A stretch of 64,000 nt of DNA. Origin: Aureispira sp050633105. GTDB lineage: Bacteria; Bacteroidota; Bacteroidia; Chitinophagales; Saprospiraceae. The translations under genes were made by a program, and so were the position numbers. Below the pieces are notes generated by a model, which was given only the letters and a program-made list of their open reading frames with translations, was not told the origin of the DNA and ran no database searches. Numbering within the stretch: position 1 is the stretch's first letter; every line of letters begins with the position of its first letter. Below, piece after piece: positions 50,224 through 59,002 of this stretch. The stretch is from contig JBOEFW010000024.1 in assembly GCA_050633105.1 (NCBI GenBank), forward strand, positions 35,728 through 99,727. The letters are read 5' to 3'.

Positions 50224-51291
50224 TTAGTGTTTTTCAGTGAGTATCGCGATGTTTTCTATGAAGACAAAGACAGTATGGAAGTCTTGTGCGAGGCGCTGAA
50301 TATAGGATTTATCTAGAGACGAATGAGAAATTGAAACTTCTAAAAAATCTTGGAGATGATCTAAGAGTAAGTAACAGTCTTTTCCAATAAATTGTAGATA
50401 AATAGAGCAATCCAATAACTCCTTCCATCCAACCATTTGATAAAAACTATCAGGTAATTGTTCTTTCTGTTTGGGGGCTCCCATTAAGGTGTATTGTTGA
50501 TTAAATAGCTCTTTTGGAGTAAAAGGCTTTACAGTTACAGTAGGAATATTAAAAGCAGCATCTAAAATATTATGAATGTTTGATTCCTTTAGTTTTTTAT
50601 TTTCTTGAAGTTGTAATAATTGAAGAGAGAGATTTGTTTCTTTTTTTGGTTTACCCTCTTCTCTTGGAAACAGAGATAGGCGCCCCTCAAAGCCTGCAAA
50701 AGGGCTACTATTTTCTACGACTAAAAACAGTCCTTCAAAATTGGTTCGGGTACCTGTTATGGTGTGTCCCGAACTAGTATGTTCTTCGGCCTGTTCTTTT
50801 AGAAGGATCTTTGAGAAATGAAAGGCGCGGCCATCAATTAGTGCACCTTGGCAATAATCGCTTCCTGTGTATTGGGTTCTCGAACGTTGAAGTTGTTTTT
50901 TTAGAAAGGTTTTAGTCGCTAGCTCTTTTGCCAAAAAACTATTGGGAGTGTAAGATATACTGGAATTCGAGCTCTTCAATACTTTTTCAAAAGCGGCTAT
51001 TTTTATCTTCTGCTCAAAATCTTCTTTGGACAGATGACTAATTGGATAGCGTGTTATGACGCTGAAGAATACTGCGATTGCAGAAAATATCATAGTTAAA
51101 AGATCCTTAGCGTCCATCTCTTTGTTAGAAGGCCCAAATATAAAGAGAATAGGGAGAATAGCTGAAATTAATAAACTGATTAATGTCCAATTTTTTTGAA
51201 AGAATATTTTTCTAGAAAAGCGACGTCGTTCTTTTTCGTAAGGAGCTAAGGCTGTACGAAGTAGCTCTTCTATTTGGGTAGGGTTAAGCAT
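50224..51291 (-). CDS. DUF3137-like membrane protein, paralogue 8 (outlying)
   Basis: 355 residues. TQIEELLRTALAPYEKERRRFSRK start; two helices (about 33-52, 64-82); TGSDYCQGALIDGRAFHFSKILL; NFEGLFLVVENS; IHNILDAAFNI; LFNQQYTLMGAP; and LAQDFHTVFVFIENIAILT at the end. It shares all array blocks but lies 4.1 kb from the run, beyond the PadR operon. Most DUF3137 homologues keep a buried FEKLFEVY-like strand, seen here as ELFNQQYTLM. Confidence 0.82.
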   Translation of the reverse strand: MLNPTQIEELLRTALAPYEKERRRFSRKIFFQKNWTLISLLISAILPILFIFGPSNKEMDAKDLLTMIFSAIAVFFSVITRYPISHLSKEDFEQKIKIAAFEKVLKSSNSSISYTPNSFLAKELATKTFLKKQLQRSRTQYTGSDYCQGALIDGRAFHFSKILLKEQAEEHTSSGHTITGTRTNFEGLFLVVENSSPFAGFEGRLSLFPREEGKPKKETNLSLQLLQLQENKKLKESNIHNILDAAFNIPTVTVKPFTPKELFNQQYTLMGAPKQKEQLPDSFYQMVGWKELLDCSIYLQFIGKDCYLLLDHLQDFLEVSISHSSLDKSYIQRLAQDFHTVFVFIENIAILTEKH

Positions 51292-51465
51292 AAGTTTTTT
51301 GAGATAAAAAGGAGTTTAGGATAAGAGGACTATTCTACAGAATTTTTCAATATAGAGAATGTCTTTTTATTTCAAATAAAGAACTTCTAAATAAAATGCT
51401 CCCAAAAAGAAATAGAAATGCCCAAAGTACCTTAAATTGTAGCACTGTTCATCAATGCTCCAACT

Positions 51466-52257
51466 ATGCCGACTTATCAAGATCAATTGCATCAAACACT
51501 TTCTATACCAAGAGCTCCTCAGCGTATTGTTTCTTTAGTCCCTTCCCAAACAGAATTACTTCATTATTGGGGGTTAGGAGAACGAGTGATTGGAATTACC
51601 AAGTTTTGTATTCATCCAGAAGTCTGGTATCGATGCAAAACACGTGTTGGTGGGACTAAAAACGTGAATTTTGATACAATTGCTGCTTTAGAGCCTGATT
51701 TAATTATTGGTAACAAAGAAGAAAATAGTCAAGGCGACATAGAGCAACTACAAGCCAATTATTCGGTTTGGATGAGTGATATTTATACCTTAGAAGATGC
51801 GTACGCTATGATGGAGCAGTTGGGCGAATTGTTAGGCGTGGCAAAAAAAGCAACCGCTTTGGTCGCACAGTTGCGTCAAGATATGGCCTTGCTACAAGCA
51901 GGACCTATTTCTAATAAAAGGGTCGCTTATTTTATTTGGCGAAAGCCTTGGATGGTGGCTGCGCGCCATACTTTTATTGATTATTTATTGTCTTTGGCAG
52001 GTTTTGAGAATGTTTTTGGGCAACAAGAGCGTTATCCTGTGTTAGAATTAGAGGCCATAGCTGCGGCTCAACCAGATGTGATTTTTCTTTCTTCAGAACC
52101 TTACCCTTTCAAGGAAAAGCACCAAGCAGAGCTAGCGAAAGTCTGCCCAACGGCGACAATTGAGTTGGTGGATGGAGAACTCTTCTCTTGGTATGGCAGC
52201 CGCTTATTGCATACTGCAAAATATATCCAAAACTTACAGCAAAAATTAGAGGGCTAG
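51466..52257 (+). CDS. BtuF-like substrate-binding protein without signal peptide
   Basis: 263 residues with the helical-backbone type III binding fold: RIVSLVPSQTELLHYWGLGERVIGITKFC, NFDTIAALEPDLIIGNKEEN, TLEDAYAMMEQLGELLG, RVAYFIWRKPWMVAARHTFIDYLLSLAGFENVF and QPDVIFLSSEPYPF. Family members bind cobalamin or siderophores in the periplasm. Here the protein begins MPTYQDQLHQTLSIPRAPQ with no signal peptide or lipobox, and no in-frame upstream start adds one. No permease or ATPase is adjacent. A cytoplasmic role is inferred. Confidence 0.85.
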   Translation: MPTYQDQLHQTLSIPRAPQRIVSLVPSQTELLHYWGLGERVIGITKFCIHPEVWYRCKTRVGGTKNVNFDTIAALEPDLIIGNKEENSQGDIEQLQANYSVWMSDIYTLEDAYAMMEQLGELLGVAKKATALVAQLRQDMALLQAGPISNKRVAYFIWRKPWMVAARHTFIDYLLSLAGFENVFGQQERYPVLELEAIAAAQPDVIFLSSEPYPFKEKHQAELAKVCPTATIELVDGELFSWYGSRLLHTAKYIQNLQQKLEG

Positions 52258-52319
52258 ACGAATAAAGTGTATTTTTGTTATTTCTATTTTATTCAAAGAC
52301 CTTCCTTTCCTTTTTCAGA

Positions 52320-54242
52320 ATGGCTTCAAACAGCGCAAGCGTGACACCACACGAGGTTCTAAAAAAATATTGGCAATACGACGATTTTCGCCCCCTCCAA
52401 TTAGACATTATTGAGTCGGTGTTGGAGCAGCGCGACACCTTGGCTTTACTGCCTACTGGTGGAGGAAAGTCCTTATGTTTTCAGGTACCTGCACTCTGTC
52501 AACAAGGGATTTGTATTGTCGTTTCTCCATTGATTGCGTTGATGAAGGATCAAGTTAAGAACTTGACCAATCGAGGCATTCGCGCTTATGCCTTGTATTC
52601 TGGAATGCGTTTAGCTGACATGGATCGAGTTTTAGACAATTGTGTGCATGGACAAGTAGATTTTTTGTACCTCTCTCCTGAACGATTGGGGACAGAATTG
52701 GCCTTGGCCCGCATCCAAAAAATGAAGGTATGTTTATTGGCAATAGATGAAGCACATTGTATTTCTCAATGGGGCTATGATTTTCGTCCTGCCTATCTCA
52801 ATATCGCCGCCATTCGAGAACTATTACCAAAAGTGCCCACAATTGCCTTAACAGCAACGGCAACGGCAACAGTTGTGGACGATATTCAAGAGAAATTAGA
52901 ATTTAAGAAAAATGCCCAAGTCTTTAAAAAGAGCTTTGCGCGACCTAATTTATCCTATGTGGTGCTTTATGAAGAAGACAAGCGTCAAAAGATGCTTCAA
53001 ATTCTCCAAAAAATCCCAGGCTCAGGCGTAGTGTATGTACAGAATAGGCGAGAGACCCAAGAAGTAGCGCATTATTTGCATCGCCAAGGCATACAGGCGG
53101 ATTATTACCATGCAGGTCGGGATAATGGAACCAGAGAAAAAGTACAAGAGGCCTGGATTAACAATAAGATTCGCATTATCGTGGCTACCAATGCCTTTGG
53201 AATGGGAATTGACAAACCTGATGTGCGGGTAGTGGTGCATTTAACACTTCCTGATAGCTTAGAAGCCTATTTTCAAGAAGCAGGGCGAGGAGGACGAGAT
53301 GGACACAAGGCCTATGGGGTTTTATTGTACAATCAATCGGATCGAATCCATCAAGAACGCTATTTACAACAAGCATTTCCTACCATTCAAGAAATGCGCC
53401 GAGTATACCAAGCATTGGGGTCTTATTACCAATTGGCGATTGGTTCTGCTTTAGGAGAAACCTTTGATTTGGATGTGGCGGATTTTGCTAGAACTTATAA
53501 CCTGCCTCCAAGAGAAACCTTGCAGGCATTAAAACATTTAATGCACGAGGAATACATTTACCTCAGTGAGCAGGTTTTTATTCCTTCTACCTTGCAGGTA
53601 ATTGTACAAAAAGAAGTCTTGTATGATTACATTCTTAGGAATACCAAGTTACAGCAGTTGGTTAATGTGATTTTCCGTTCTTACCAAGGGGCTTTTAGTC
53701 ACCCTGTACATGTTCGAGAAGCAGAATTGTCGCGTTACCTCAAGGTTTCTATGGCGCAACTAGAGGCGTTACTCCAAAAGTTACAACAGGATGGCTTGAT
53801 CCATTATAAACCTCAAAAAGATGCGCCTCAACTGACTTTTGTTCGAGAGCGGCTGCCTGAATCAGGTGTTCTTATAGATCAAAAGCGCTACCAATTCTTA
53901 CAAAGAAGGCAGGAAAAGCGTTTAGAAAAGGCCTTAGAATATGCCGAAACACTACAATGTCGACAACAGTTGCTCTTGGCATATTTTGATGAAATGGGCG
54001 CTGCGGCTTGTGGCAGTTGCGATGTTTGTTTAGGTCGCCATGACCGCCATATCAAGCATCAGGAGTTCTATCAAATCAAAAATAAGTTGGAGTATGAGTT
54101 GAAGAAATCCGCTTCGCCTTTGCGCCCCTTGGTGGATAAATTCCCAGAAGACAACCGAGAGAAAGTATTAAAAGCGATTGAGCATTTGATCGATAACCAT
54201 GTTATTGTAAAGACTGGAAATAACCAATTGCGTTGGGAGTGA
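52320..54242 (+). CDS. RecQ-type DNA helicase, HRDC-less
   Basis: 640 residues from ATG 52320. The longer in-frame start at 52275 is hydrophobic and unlikely. Motifs: LPTGGGKSLCFQVPALC, SPLIALMKDQVKN, DEAHCISQWGYDFRP, ALTATATATV, GVVYVQNRRET, ATNAFGMGIDKPDVRVVVH, QEAGRGGRDG. The zinc domain has CRQQLLLAYF and CGSCDVCLGRHD. The C-terminus ends in a winged-helix-like segment with no HRDC domain. It differs strongly from the recQ at 32387, so the genome keeps two RecQ types. It is followed after 99 bases by recD2. Confidence 0.93.
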   Translation: MASNSASVTPHEVLKKYWQYDDFRPLQLDIIESVLEQRDTLALLPTGGGKSLCFQVPALCQQGICIVVSPLIALMKDQVKNLTNRGIRAYALYSGMRLADMDRVLDNCVHGQVDFLYLSPERLGTELALARIQKMKVCLLAIDEAHCISQWGYDFRPAYLNIAAIRELLPKVPTIALTATATATVVDDIQEKLEFKKNAQVFKKSFARPNLSYVVLYEEDKRQKMLQILQKIPGSGVVYVQNRRETQEVAHYLHRQGIQADYYHAGRDNGTREKVQEAWINNKIRIIVATNAFGMGIDKPDVRVVVHLTLPDSLEAYFQEAGRGGRDGHKAYGVLLYNQSDRIHQERYLQQAFPTIQEMRRVYQALGSYYQLAIGSALGETFDLDVADFARTYNLPPRETLQALKHLMHEEYIYLSEQVFIPSTLQVIVQKEVLYDYILRNTKLQQLVNVIFRSYQGAFSHPVHVREAELSRYLKVSMAQLEALLQKLQQDGLIHYKPQKDAPQLTFVRERLPESGVLIDQKRYQFLQRRQEKRLEKALEYAETLQCRQQLLLAYFDEMGAAACGSCDVCLGRHDRHIKHQEFYQIKNKLEYELKKSASPLRPLVDKFPEDNREKVLKAIEHLIDNHVIVKTGNNQLRWE

Positions 54243-54341
54243 TTTAGTGGTTTATTTTTGATAAGAGCATCCTACTATTTTCTCCAAACGAAGCGTTCAA
54301 GCCCCCTTGCTTTATACTATAAATTATCGTAACTTTCCCTT

Positions 54342-56657
54342 ATGGAAATCCTAGAAGGAAGTTTGGAACACATTGTTTTTAGAAATGAAGAAAATGGCTA
54401 CACCGTAGGCAAGGTTTTACCGGTGGGACAAGCGCAGCTATGTACGGTTGTGGGCAGTCTGATGGGCGTACAAGTGGGCGAAACCTTGATTTGTCAAGGG
54501 AAATGGCGCAGTGATAAACGTTTTGGGAAACAGTTTGCCGTAGCGTTATTTGAAGTCAAAATTCCTTCGACAACTAGAGGTATTGAGCAATACCTTTCTT
54601 CGGGCTCTGTTGCAGGAGTAGGGGTCGCTTTTGCCAAACGAATTGTTGACCGTTTTGGAGAGAATACACTAGAGATTTTTGACCTAGCGCCTCATCGCTT
54701 ATTAGAAGTAGAGGGAATTGGTAAGAAAAAGCTAGAGCGGATACAAGCTTCTTGGTCCAAACAAAAGGATATTCGCCAAGTGATGATCTTTTTACAGAAT
54801 TGTGGCATCTCTCCAAATTATGCCCAGCGCATTTTTAAAGTCTATGGACAGCAAAGTATTGAAAAGGTAAAAGAAAATCCTTATCGACTCTCCACAGAAA
54901 TAGATGGGATAGGATTTAAGAAATCAGATGCTGTGGCTCAAAAAATGGGTTTATCAGTAGATGCACCGTCACGAATTGCTTCAGGCATCGAATTTACTTT
55001 GGAGCAAGTCGCTCGACATGGACACAGTTGTTATCCTATTGATCGACTAATTAAGGAAGCTGCCATGTTATTAGGAGTAGCCTTAGAAGCGGTAGAGGAA
55101 GGATTGCATGCCCTAGCTGCCCAAGGACGTATTTTATTACAATTATTAGAACAACAAGAAGGTAGAGGAACCACTTTTGTTTGGTCCAAGCTCAATTATG
55201 AGCACGAAACAACGATAGCAGGAGAGTTGCAGCGCTTACAATTTTTTGACGATGTTTGTCAGGAAATGGACTGGGAAACGGCCTTGGAAAAATCTACCAA
55301 AAAGCATGGTATAACCTTAGCGTTAGAGCAGGAACAAGCCGTGATAGAAAGTATCAAGGAAAAGGTACATATCATTACTGGTGGCCCTGGGACAGGAAAA
55401 AGTACCATTACTAAAATTGTCCTAGATGTTTGCCTGACAACGACTACTAAAATTGTTTTAGCGGCCCCAACAGGGCGCGCAGCCAAGCGTCTAAGTGAAA
55501 TTACAAAGCAAGAAGCAAGTACAATACATAGCTTATTGACTTTTGATTTTGTGACACATTATTTTAGAAAAAACAAGTATGATCAACTGGATTGTGAAGT
55601 ATTGATTGTGGATGAGGCGAGTATGGTAGACGCTTTTTTGATGAGTGCGTTATTGCAAGCTATACCAGATAGCTGTAAGGTGATTTTGGTGGGTGATGTG
55701 GATCAATTACCAAGTGTGGGAGCGGGCAATGTTTTAAATGACTTGATCGATAGTAGTCAAGTGAAAGTGACGCGTTTACAAGAAATTTTTAGGCAGGCAG
55801 CCAATTCTCAAATTGTCCTTAATGCACACCGCATTAACCAAGGCATTTTTCCAACGATTACGACAGAAAAAGACAGCGATTTTTTCTTTATTACAGAGCG
55901 CCAACCAGAGCGATTGATGCAACATGTATTGGGCTTGATAGAGAAACGCTTGCCCAAAGCGTACAACTTTGATCGCCTCAAAGATATTCAGTTGTTGTGT
56001 CCTATGAATAAGGGAAAAATAGGCAGTGTAGAATTTAATCGCGTCTTGCAACAACATCTCAATCCCAAAAAGATAAAGGAAGAAACAGGTGCTGGCCCTA
56101 GGAAATTAGTGGAAGGGGACAAGGTCATTCAGACGCGTAATAATTATGATAAAGGCATCTACAATGGAGATATTGGCTATGTCAAAAAGGTCTCTGAGGT
56201 AGACAAAGAGTTATTGGTAGAATTTGATGGAAAGCTAGTGGACTATGAGTGGTCTGAACTAATGGATTTAGATTTAGCTTATGCGGTGTCGGTCCATAAA
56301 TACCAAGGAAGTGAGAGCCCTTGTATTATTTTGCCCATCCATGAAGCTTATAATCGCTTATTATTCAGAAACCTTATCTATACAGGAATTACACGAGGGA
56401 AACGCTTGGTAATTCTTATTGGTACCAAAGAAGCGGTTAGTGCAGCGATTAAAAACAATCGAGCCAATCAACGGTATACAGGACTTAAAACCTTGTTGCA
56501 GAAGAAACAGCGTGGCTTACCTGTCATTCGACCTGTCCCTATGTTGGGGGCGGCTACTTATGAAACATGGGTGCAGGAACATTTTGGCCCCCAAGATGGT
56601 TCGGTAGAATCGAAAGCTGCCCCAATTACCGTGTTTCCTTCAGATTTGTTTTCTTAA
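54342..56657 (+). CDS. recD2: RecD2-type ATP-dependent helicase
   Basis: 771 residues, the RecBC-independent RecD. The N-terminal extension (about 1-330) includes an OB-like start (ILEGSLEHIVFRNEENGYTVGKV) and helix-hairpin-helix repeats (LLEVEGIGKKKLERI, RLSTEIDGIGFKKSDAVA). The SF1B motor follows: ITGGPGTGKSTITK (about 345), APTGRAAKRLSE, LIVDEASMVDAFL, VGDVDQLPSVGAG, LQEIFRQA, DLAYAVSVHKYQGSE and YTGITRGKRLVIL. It is a 5'-3' helicase of DNA repair. It may be co-transcribed with the upstream recQ-like gene. Confidence 0.93.
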   Translation: MEILEGSLEHIVFRNEENGYTVGKVLPVGQAQLCTVVGSLMGVQVGETLICQGKWRSDKRFGKQFAVALFEVKIPSTTRGIEQYLSSGSVAGVGVAFAKRIVDRFGENTLEIFDLAPHRLLEVEGIGKKKLERIQASWSKQKDIRQVMIFLQNCGISPNYAQRIFKVYGQQSIEKVKENPYRLSTEIDGIGFKKSDAVAQKMGLSVDAPSRIASGIEFTLEQVARHGHSCYPIDRLIKEAAMLLGVALEAVEEGLHALAAQGRILLQLLEQQEGRGTTFVWSKLNYEHETTIAGELQRLQFFDDVCQEMDWETALEKSTKKHGITLALEQEQAVIESIKEKVHIITGGPGTGKSTITKIVLDVCLTTTTKIVLAAPTGRAAKRLSEITKQEASTIHSLLTFDFVTHYFRKNKYDQLDCEVLIVDEASMVDAFLMSALLQAIPDSCKVILVGDVDQLPSVGAGNVLNDLIDSSQVKVTRLQEIFRQAANSQIVLNAHRINQGIFPTITTEKDSDFFFITERQPERLMQHVLGLIEKRLPKAYNFDRLKDIQLLCPMNKGKIGSVEFNRVLQQHLNPKKIKEETGAGPRKLVEGDKVIQTRNNYDKGIYNGDIGYVKKVSEVDKELLVEFDGKLVDYEWSELMDLDLAYAVSVHKYQGSESPCIILPIHEAYNRLLFRNLIYTGITRGKRLVILIGTKEAVSAAIKNNRANQRYTGLKTLLQKKQRGLPVIRPVPMLGAATYETWVQEHFGPQDGSVESKAAPITVFPSDLFS

Positions 56658-56743
56658 TGGAGGTCTATGAAACGCTAGCATTGCTAAAGCAATTTTTTAA
56701 ACAAAGCCCTTTTATTCTCTTACTGTATCTACTGCATTAAATT

Positions 56744-57289
56744 ATGACGATCTCTACCGCTACTATTCCTTATTTATACTTAGAAGAAGAGATGCCTTTA
56801 GCAAAGCTAAGAGACCTGTTACTAGCTCATGCATTGGAGGCGATTCCAAAGGAACGTTATTATTACAACTATAGAGATGCAATCAGAATTATTGACTTTG
56901 TACAAACTAAGGGCATTTACGATGGTTGGGTTTTATTGATAAGCGAAGAAGTTTTGCCAAAGGCCGACCAATTACTGGTCGCTTATCCTGATAAGTTTTT
57001 TCTTTATACCACAATCGAACGCCAATTTTTAGAAGGACTATCAACAGATTTGTTACAACAAGCATTGGGATCTCAACATGCCGTACAGGAGCGTTTATCC
57101 TTAATTCAGGCAGTGTTAGAAGAACGTGGTATTACCGTTACATCGGAAGAAATTACAGCCGCTAAGGAAGCTATCCAAGGGAGAAACGAAGCGGGGCAAC
57201 CCCAATTGATTTATGCTAAAGTATTTATTTGGACAATACTTGTTTTAATAATTTTAGGCTATTTGTGGTTAATTGGTGCCTTTACCTAA
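56744..57289 (+). CDS. Uncharacterised tail-anchored protein, 181 aa
   Basis: No signal peptide. The first 155 residues are cytosolic and helical (MPLAKLRDLLLAHALEAIPKERYYYNYRDAIRII, VQERLSLIQAVLEERGITVT). A single C-terminal helix, VFIWTILVLIILGYLWLIG (about 161-179), would anchor it in the membrane. The helical part has a rhomboid- or DUF-like look but matches no family I know. Confidence 0.72.
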   Translation: MTISTATIPYLYLEEEMPLAKLRDLLLAHALEAIPKERYYYNYRDAIRIIDFVQTKGIYDGWVLLISEEVLPKADQLLVAYPDKFFLYTTIERQFLEGLSTDLLQQALGSQHAVQERLSLIQAVLEERGITVTSEEITAAKEAIQGRNEAGQPQLIYAKVFIWTILVLIILGYLWLIGAFT

Positions 57290-57379
57290 ACGAATATTAC
57301 TTACAAAAAAGAAGTGACTACTTTTTGGCCTGATTTTGTTTGAAAAGAGCATGTGCTTAAAATTTCACTCCAAAAAACA

Positions 57380-58273
57380 ATGATGAAAAAAATACTATTA
57401 TTAGTAGGGCTATTACTGACTTACCAGAGTTGGGCGCAAGAAGAAACGACGGCATTGCATACGGTTTCTGGAAATACCATTCAGCATGAATTTGAAGTAG
57501 GAGTACAAACTTATTTGTTAGCGGATAAAGTCAATGTTAGAACAAGGCCCTCTTCTAAAGCAACCATTAGTGTTAATTTGCCTATTGGTACCCCTATTAC
57601 TATTCTAAGAAAAAGCAAGGATAAACTTTATCTTAATGGATTTAGAGCTTTTTGGTATGAAGTTTCTTTTGCGGCAACAAAAGGAATTTCTAAAGGCTAT
57701 GTTTGGGGTGGTTTAATTGCTTTGGGGAATCTTTCTGGCGCTGGTCAGGAGGATGTTTTGTTTTTGTATGGGATAGCGAGTGTGTCTACAAAAAAAGAGG
57801 AAGGATATGAAAGGCAGGTTGTTAAGATGCAAGTTCGCGCTTGTAAAAACGAAAAAGAAGCCTCTAAGGTAACCTTTCCTTCTGTAGGGAATTTAAGACA
57901 TGCTTATCACACCTTTTCTAATTATGGAAATAGAGGGGTGCATACCATTGTAGATGTATTGGAATATGAAGAATCGCAAGAATTTTGCGGTGGAGAAAAC
58001 CCAACTACTGTTCTATTTTGGGATGGTGAAAAACTACACAAAGTGACCACCTTGTATGCGGTATCTGATCCACCAGTTTTTGCCTTCAAAACAATTACTT
58101 ATCCCAATGAGAATGGGGGCATTCCTTATCGGTTGATCGTAGAAGAAAAAGAAGGTTGGTATGAGGAAGAGACAGAGAAAGAAGTGCTGGAGGTACATAA
58201 GAAAATAGCCTGTGTTTGGATAAAAGATGAGTTAGAAGAATTTAAGGTTCTATTGGATAAAAAGAGAGAATAA
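57380..58273 (+). CDS. Secreted SH3-domain (SH3b) protein
   Basis: 297 residues from ATG 57380. A GTG at 57353 would add nine residues before the signal peptide. The signal ends near SWAQ. A bacterial SH3 domain covers about residues 40-120: YLLADKVNVRTRPSSKATISVNLPIGTPITILRKS ... FWYEVSF ... KGYVWGGLIALG. The remaining about 170 residues are beta-rich, with conserved-looking Cys (VRACKNEKEASK, EFCGGENP). SH3b domains often bind cell-wall peptides. A broken lipoprotein frame follows it. Confidence 0.82.
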   Translation: MMKKILLLVGLLLTYQSWAQEETTALHTVSGNTIQHEFEVGVQTYLLADKVNVRTRPSSKATISVNLPIGTPITILRKSKDKLYLNGFRAFWYEVSFAATKGISKGYVWGGLIALGNLSGAGQEDVLFLYGIASVSTKKEEGYERQVVKMQVRACKNEKEASKVTFPSVGNLRHAYHTFSNYGNRGVHTIVDVLEYEESQEFCGGENPTTVLFWDGEKLHKVTTLYAVSDPPVFAFKTITYPNENGGIPYRLIVEEKEGWYEEETEKEVLEVHKKIACVWIKDELEEFKVLLDKKRE

Positions 58274-58310
58274 ATGTCTCTGATTTTTTTTAAAACTCTA
58301 CTCCATAATC

Positions 58311-58397
58311 ATGAAAACACTACTCTTATTGGTGTTTTTATACTTGAACTCTTGCAGTTGGGGCAAAAGGATAACAAACCTACTTATGTTAGTTTAG
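58311..58397 (+). pseudogene. Truncated lipoprotein gene (signal peptide only)
   Basis: A 28-codon frame beginning MKTLLLLVFLYLNSCSWGK has a perfect lipoprotein signal and lipobox (LNSC) but stops 14 codons later at TAG 58395-58397. The sequence after it, TTAGGGACAAATTTGAGACA (about 58393-58412), resembles the end of some transposable elements. The body of the gene seems lost. The element identity is unproven. Confidence 0.45.
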
Positions 58398-58524
58398 GGA
58401 CAAATTTGAGACACCAGTTTAAAATAAACACGGTTACATAAAATTACGCCAATTTTTTGGAGGAGGATAGGCAGGAGCTACCCGCGGAGCGATCAGATTA
58501 CAAGATACAGTGTATCTTTAACGT

Positions 58525-58857
58525 TTATTTCTCTTCTATTAAATTAACCGTTGTCCACTGCATGATCTCTGTTAATAAAGGTTGTAAAGACTTTCCTTTA
58601 TGAGTTAAGGTGTATTCTACTCTAGGTGGAATTTCTGGGTACGATGTTCTCAAAATCAACCCTAAGTGTTCTAAATCTTTGAGTTGTTGTGCCAATACTT
58701 TTTGACTAATCCCTTCAATAGCTCTATTTAGCTCATTAAAACGCTTCTTTTCTTGGAGTAGCAATAACCATATAATAACAGGTTTCCATTTGCCTCCAAT
58801 CTCTGTCATGAAGATGGTAATGGGACACTCGTTGGCCTTGGCGTAATTTTTTTCCAT
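58525..58857 (-). CDS. HxlR family transcriptional regulator
   Basis: 110 residues from ATG 58857. A TTG at 58902 would extend it by 15 residues and is less likely. HxlR signature: CPITIFMTEIGGKWKPVIIWLLL, KRFNELNRAIEGISQKVLAQQLKDLEHLGLI, PPRVEYTLTHKGKSLQPLL. The conserved Cys near the start (ANECPI) is the redox or ligand site in several relatives. It is divergent from an SDR gene, the usual arrangement in which HxlR controls its neighbour. Confidence 0.9.
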   Translation of the reverse strand: MEKNYAKANECPITIFMTEIGGKWKPVIIWLLLLQEKKRFNELNRAIEGISQKVLAQQLKDLEHLGLILRTSYPEIPPRVEYTLTHKGKSLQPLLTEIMQWTTVNLIEEK

Positions 58858-58931
58858 TATTTTTTGTGTAGAAGCGCTTGATAGTGAGTATTTCTGTGTC
58901 AAAAGTAATTAAGTTACCTCAAAGTAAGTAC

Positions 58932-58962
58932 TTGACAGCGTGTTTTTAATGCAATAACTTTG
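58932..58962 (+). promoter_or_regulatory. Promoter of the SDR gene with probable HxlR site
   Basis: TTG (58932-58934), 20 bases, then TAACTTTG (58955-58962), a match to the Bacteroidota consensus 40 bases before the ATG. Directly upstream, the segment with AAGTTACC and AAGTAAGTACTTG (about 58908-58935) holds repeated AGTAA/TTACT elements, the kind bound by HxlR dimers. Confidence 0.55.
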
Positions 58963-59002
58963 TGGGGATGAAAAAATAATATACTCCTCAAATAAAGCTA
59001 TC

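Noticed and set aside
51396..51659. Frame overlapping the start of the BtuF-like gene
   Set aside because: It overlaps a well-supported gene in another frame and is rich in Ser, Asn and Tyr without any pattern.
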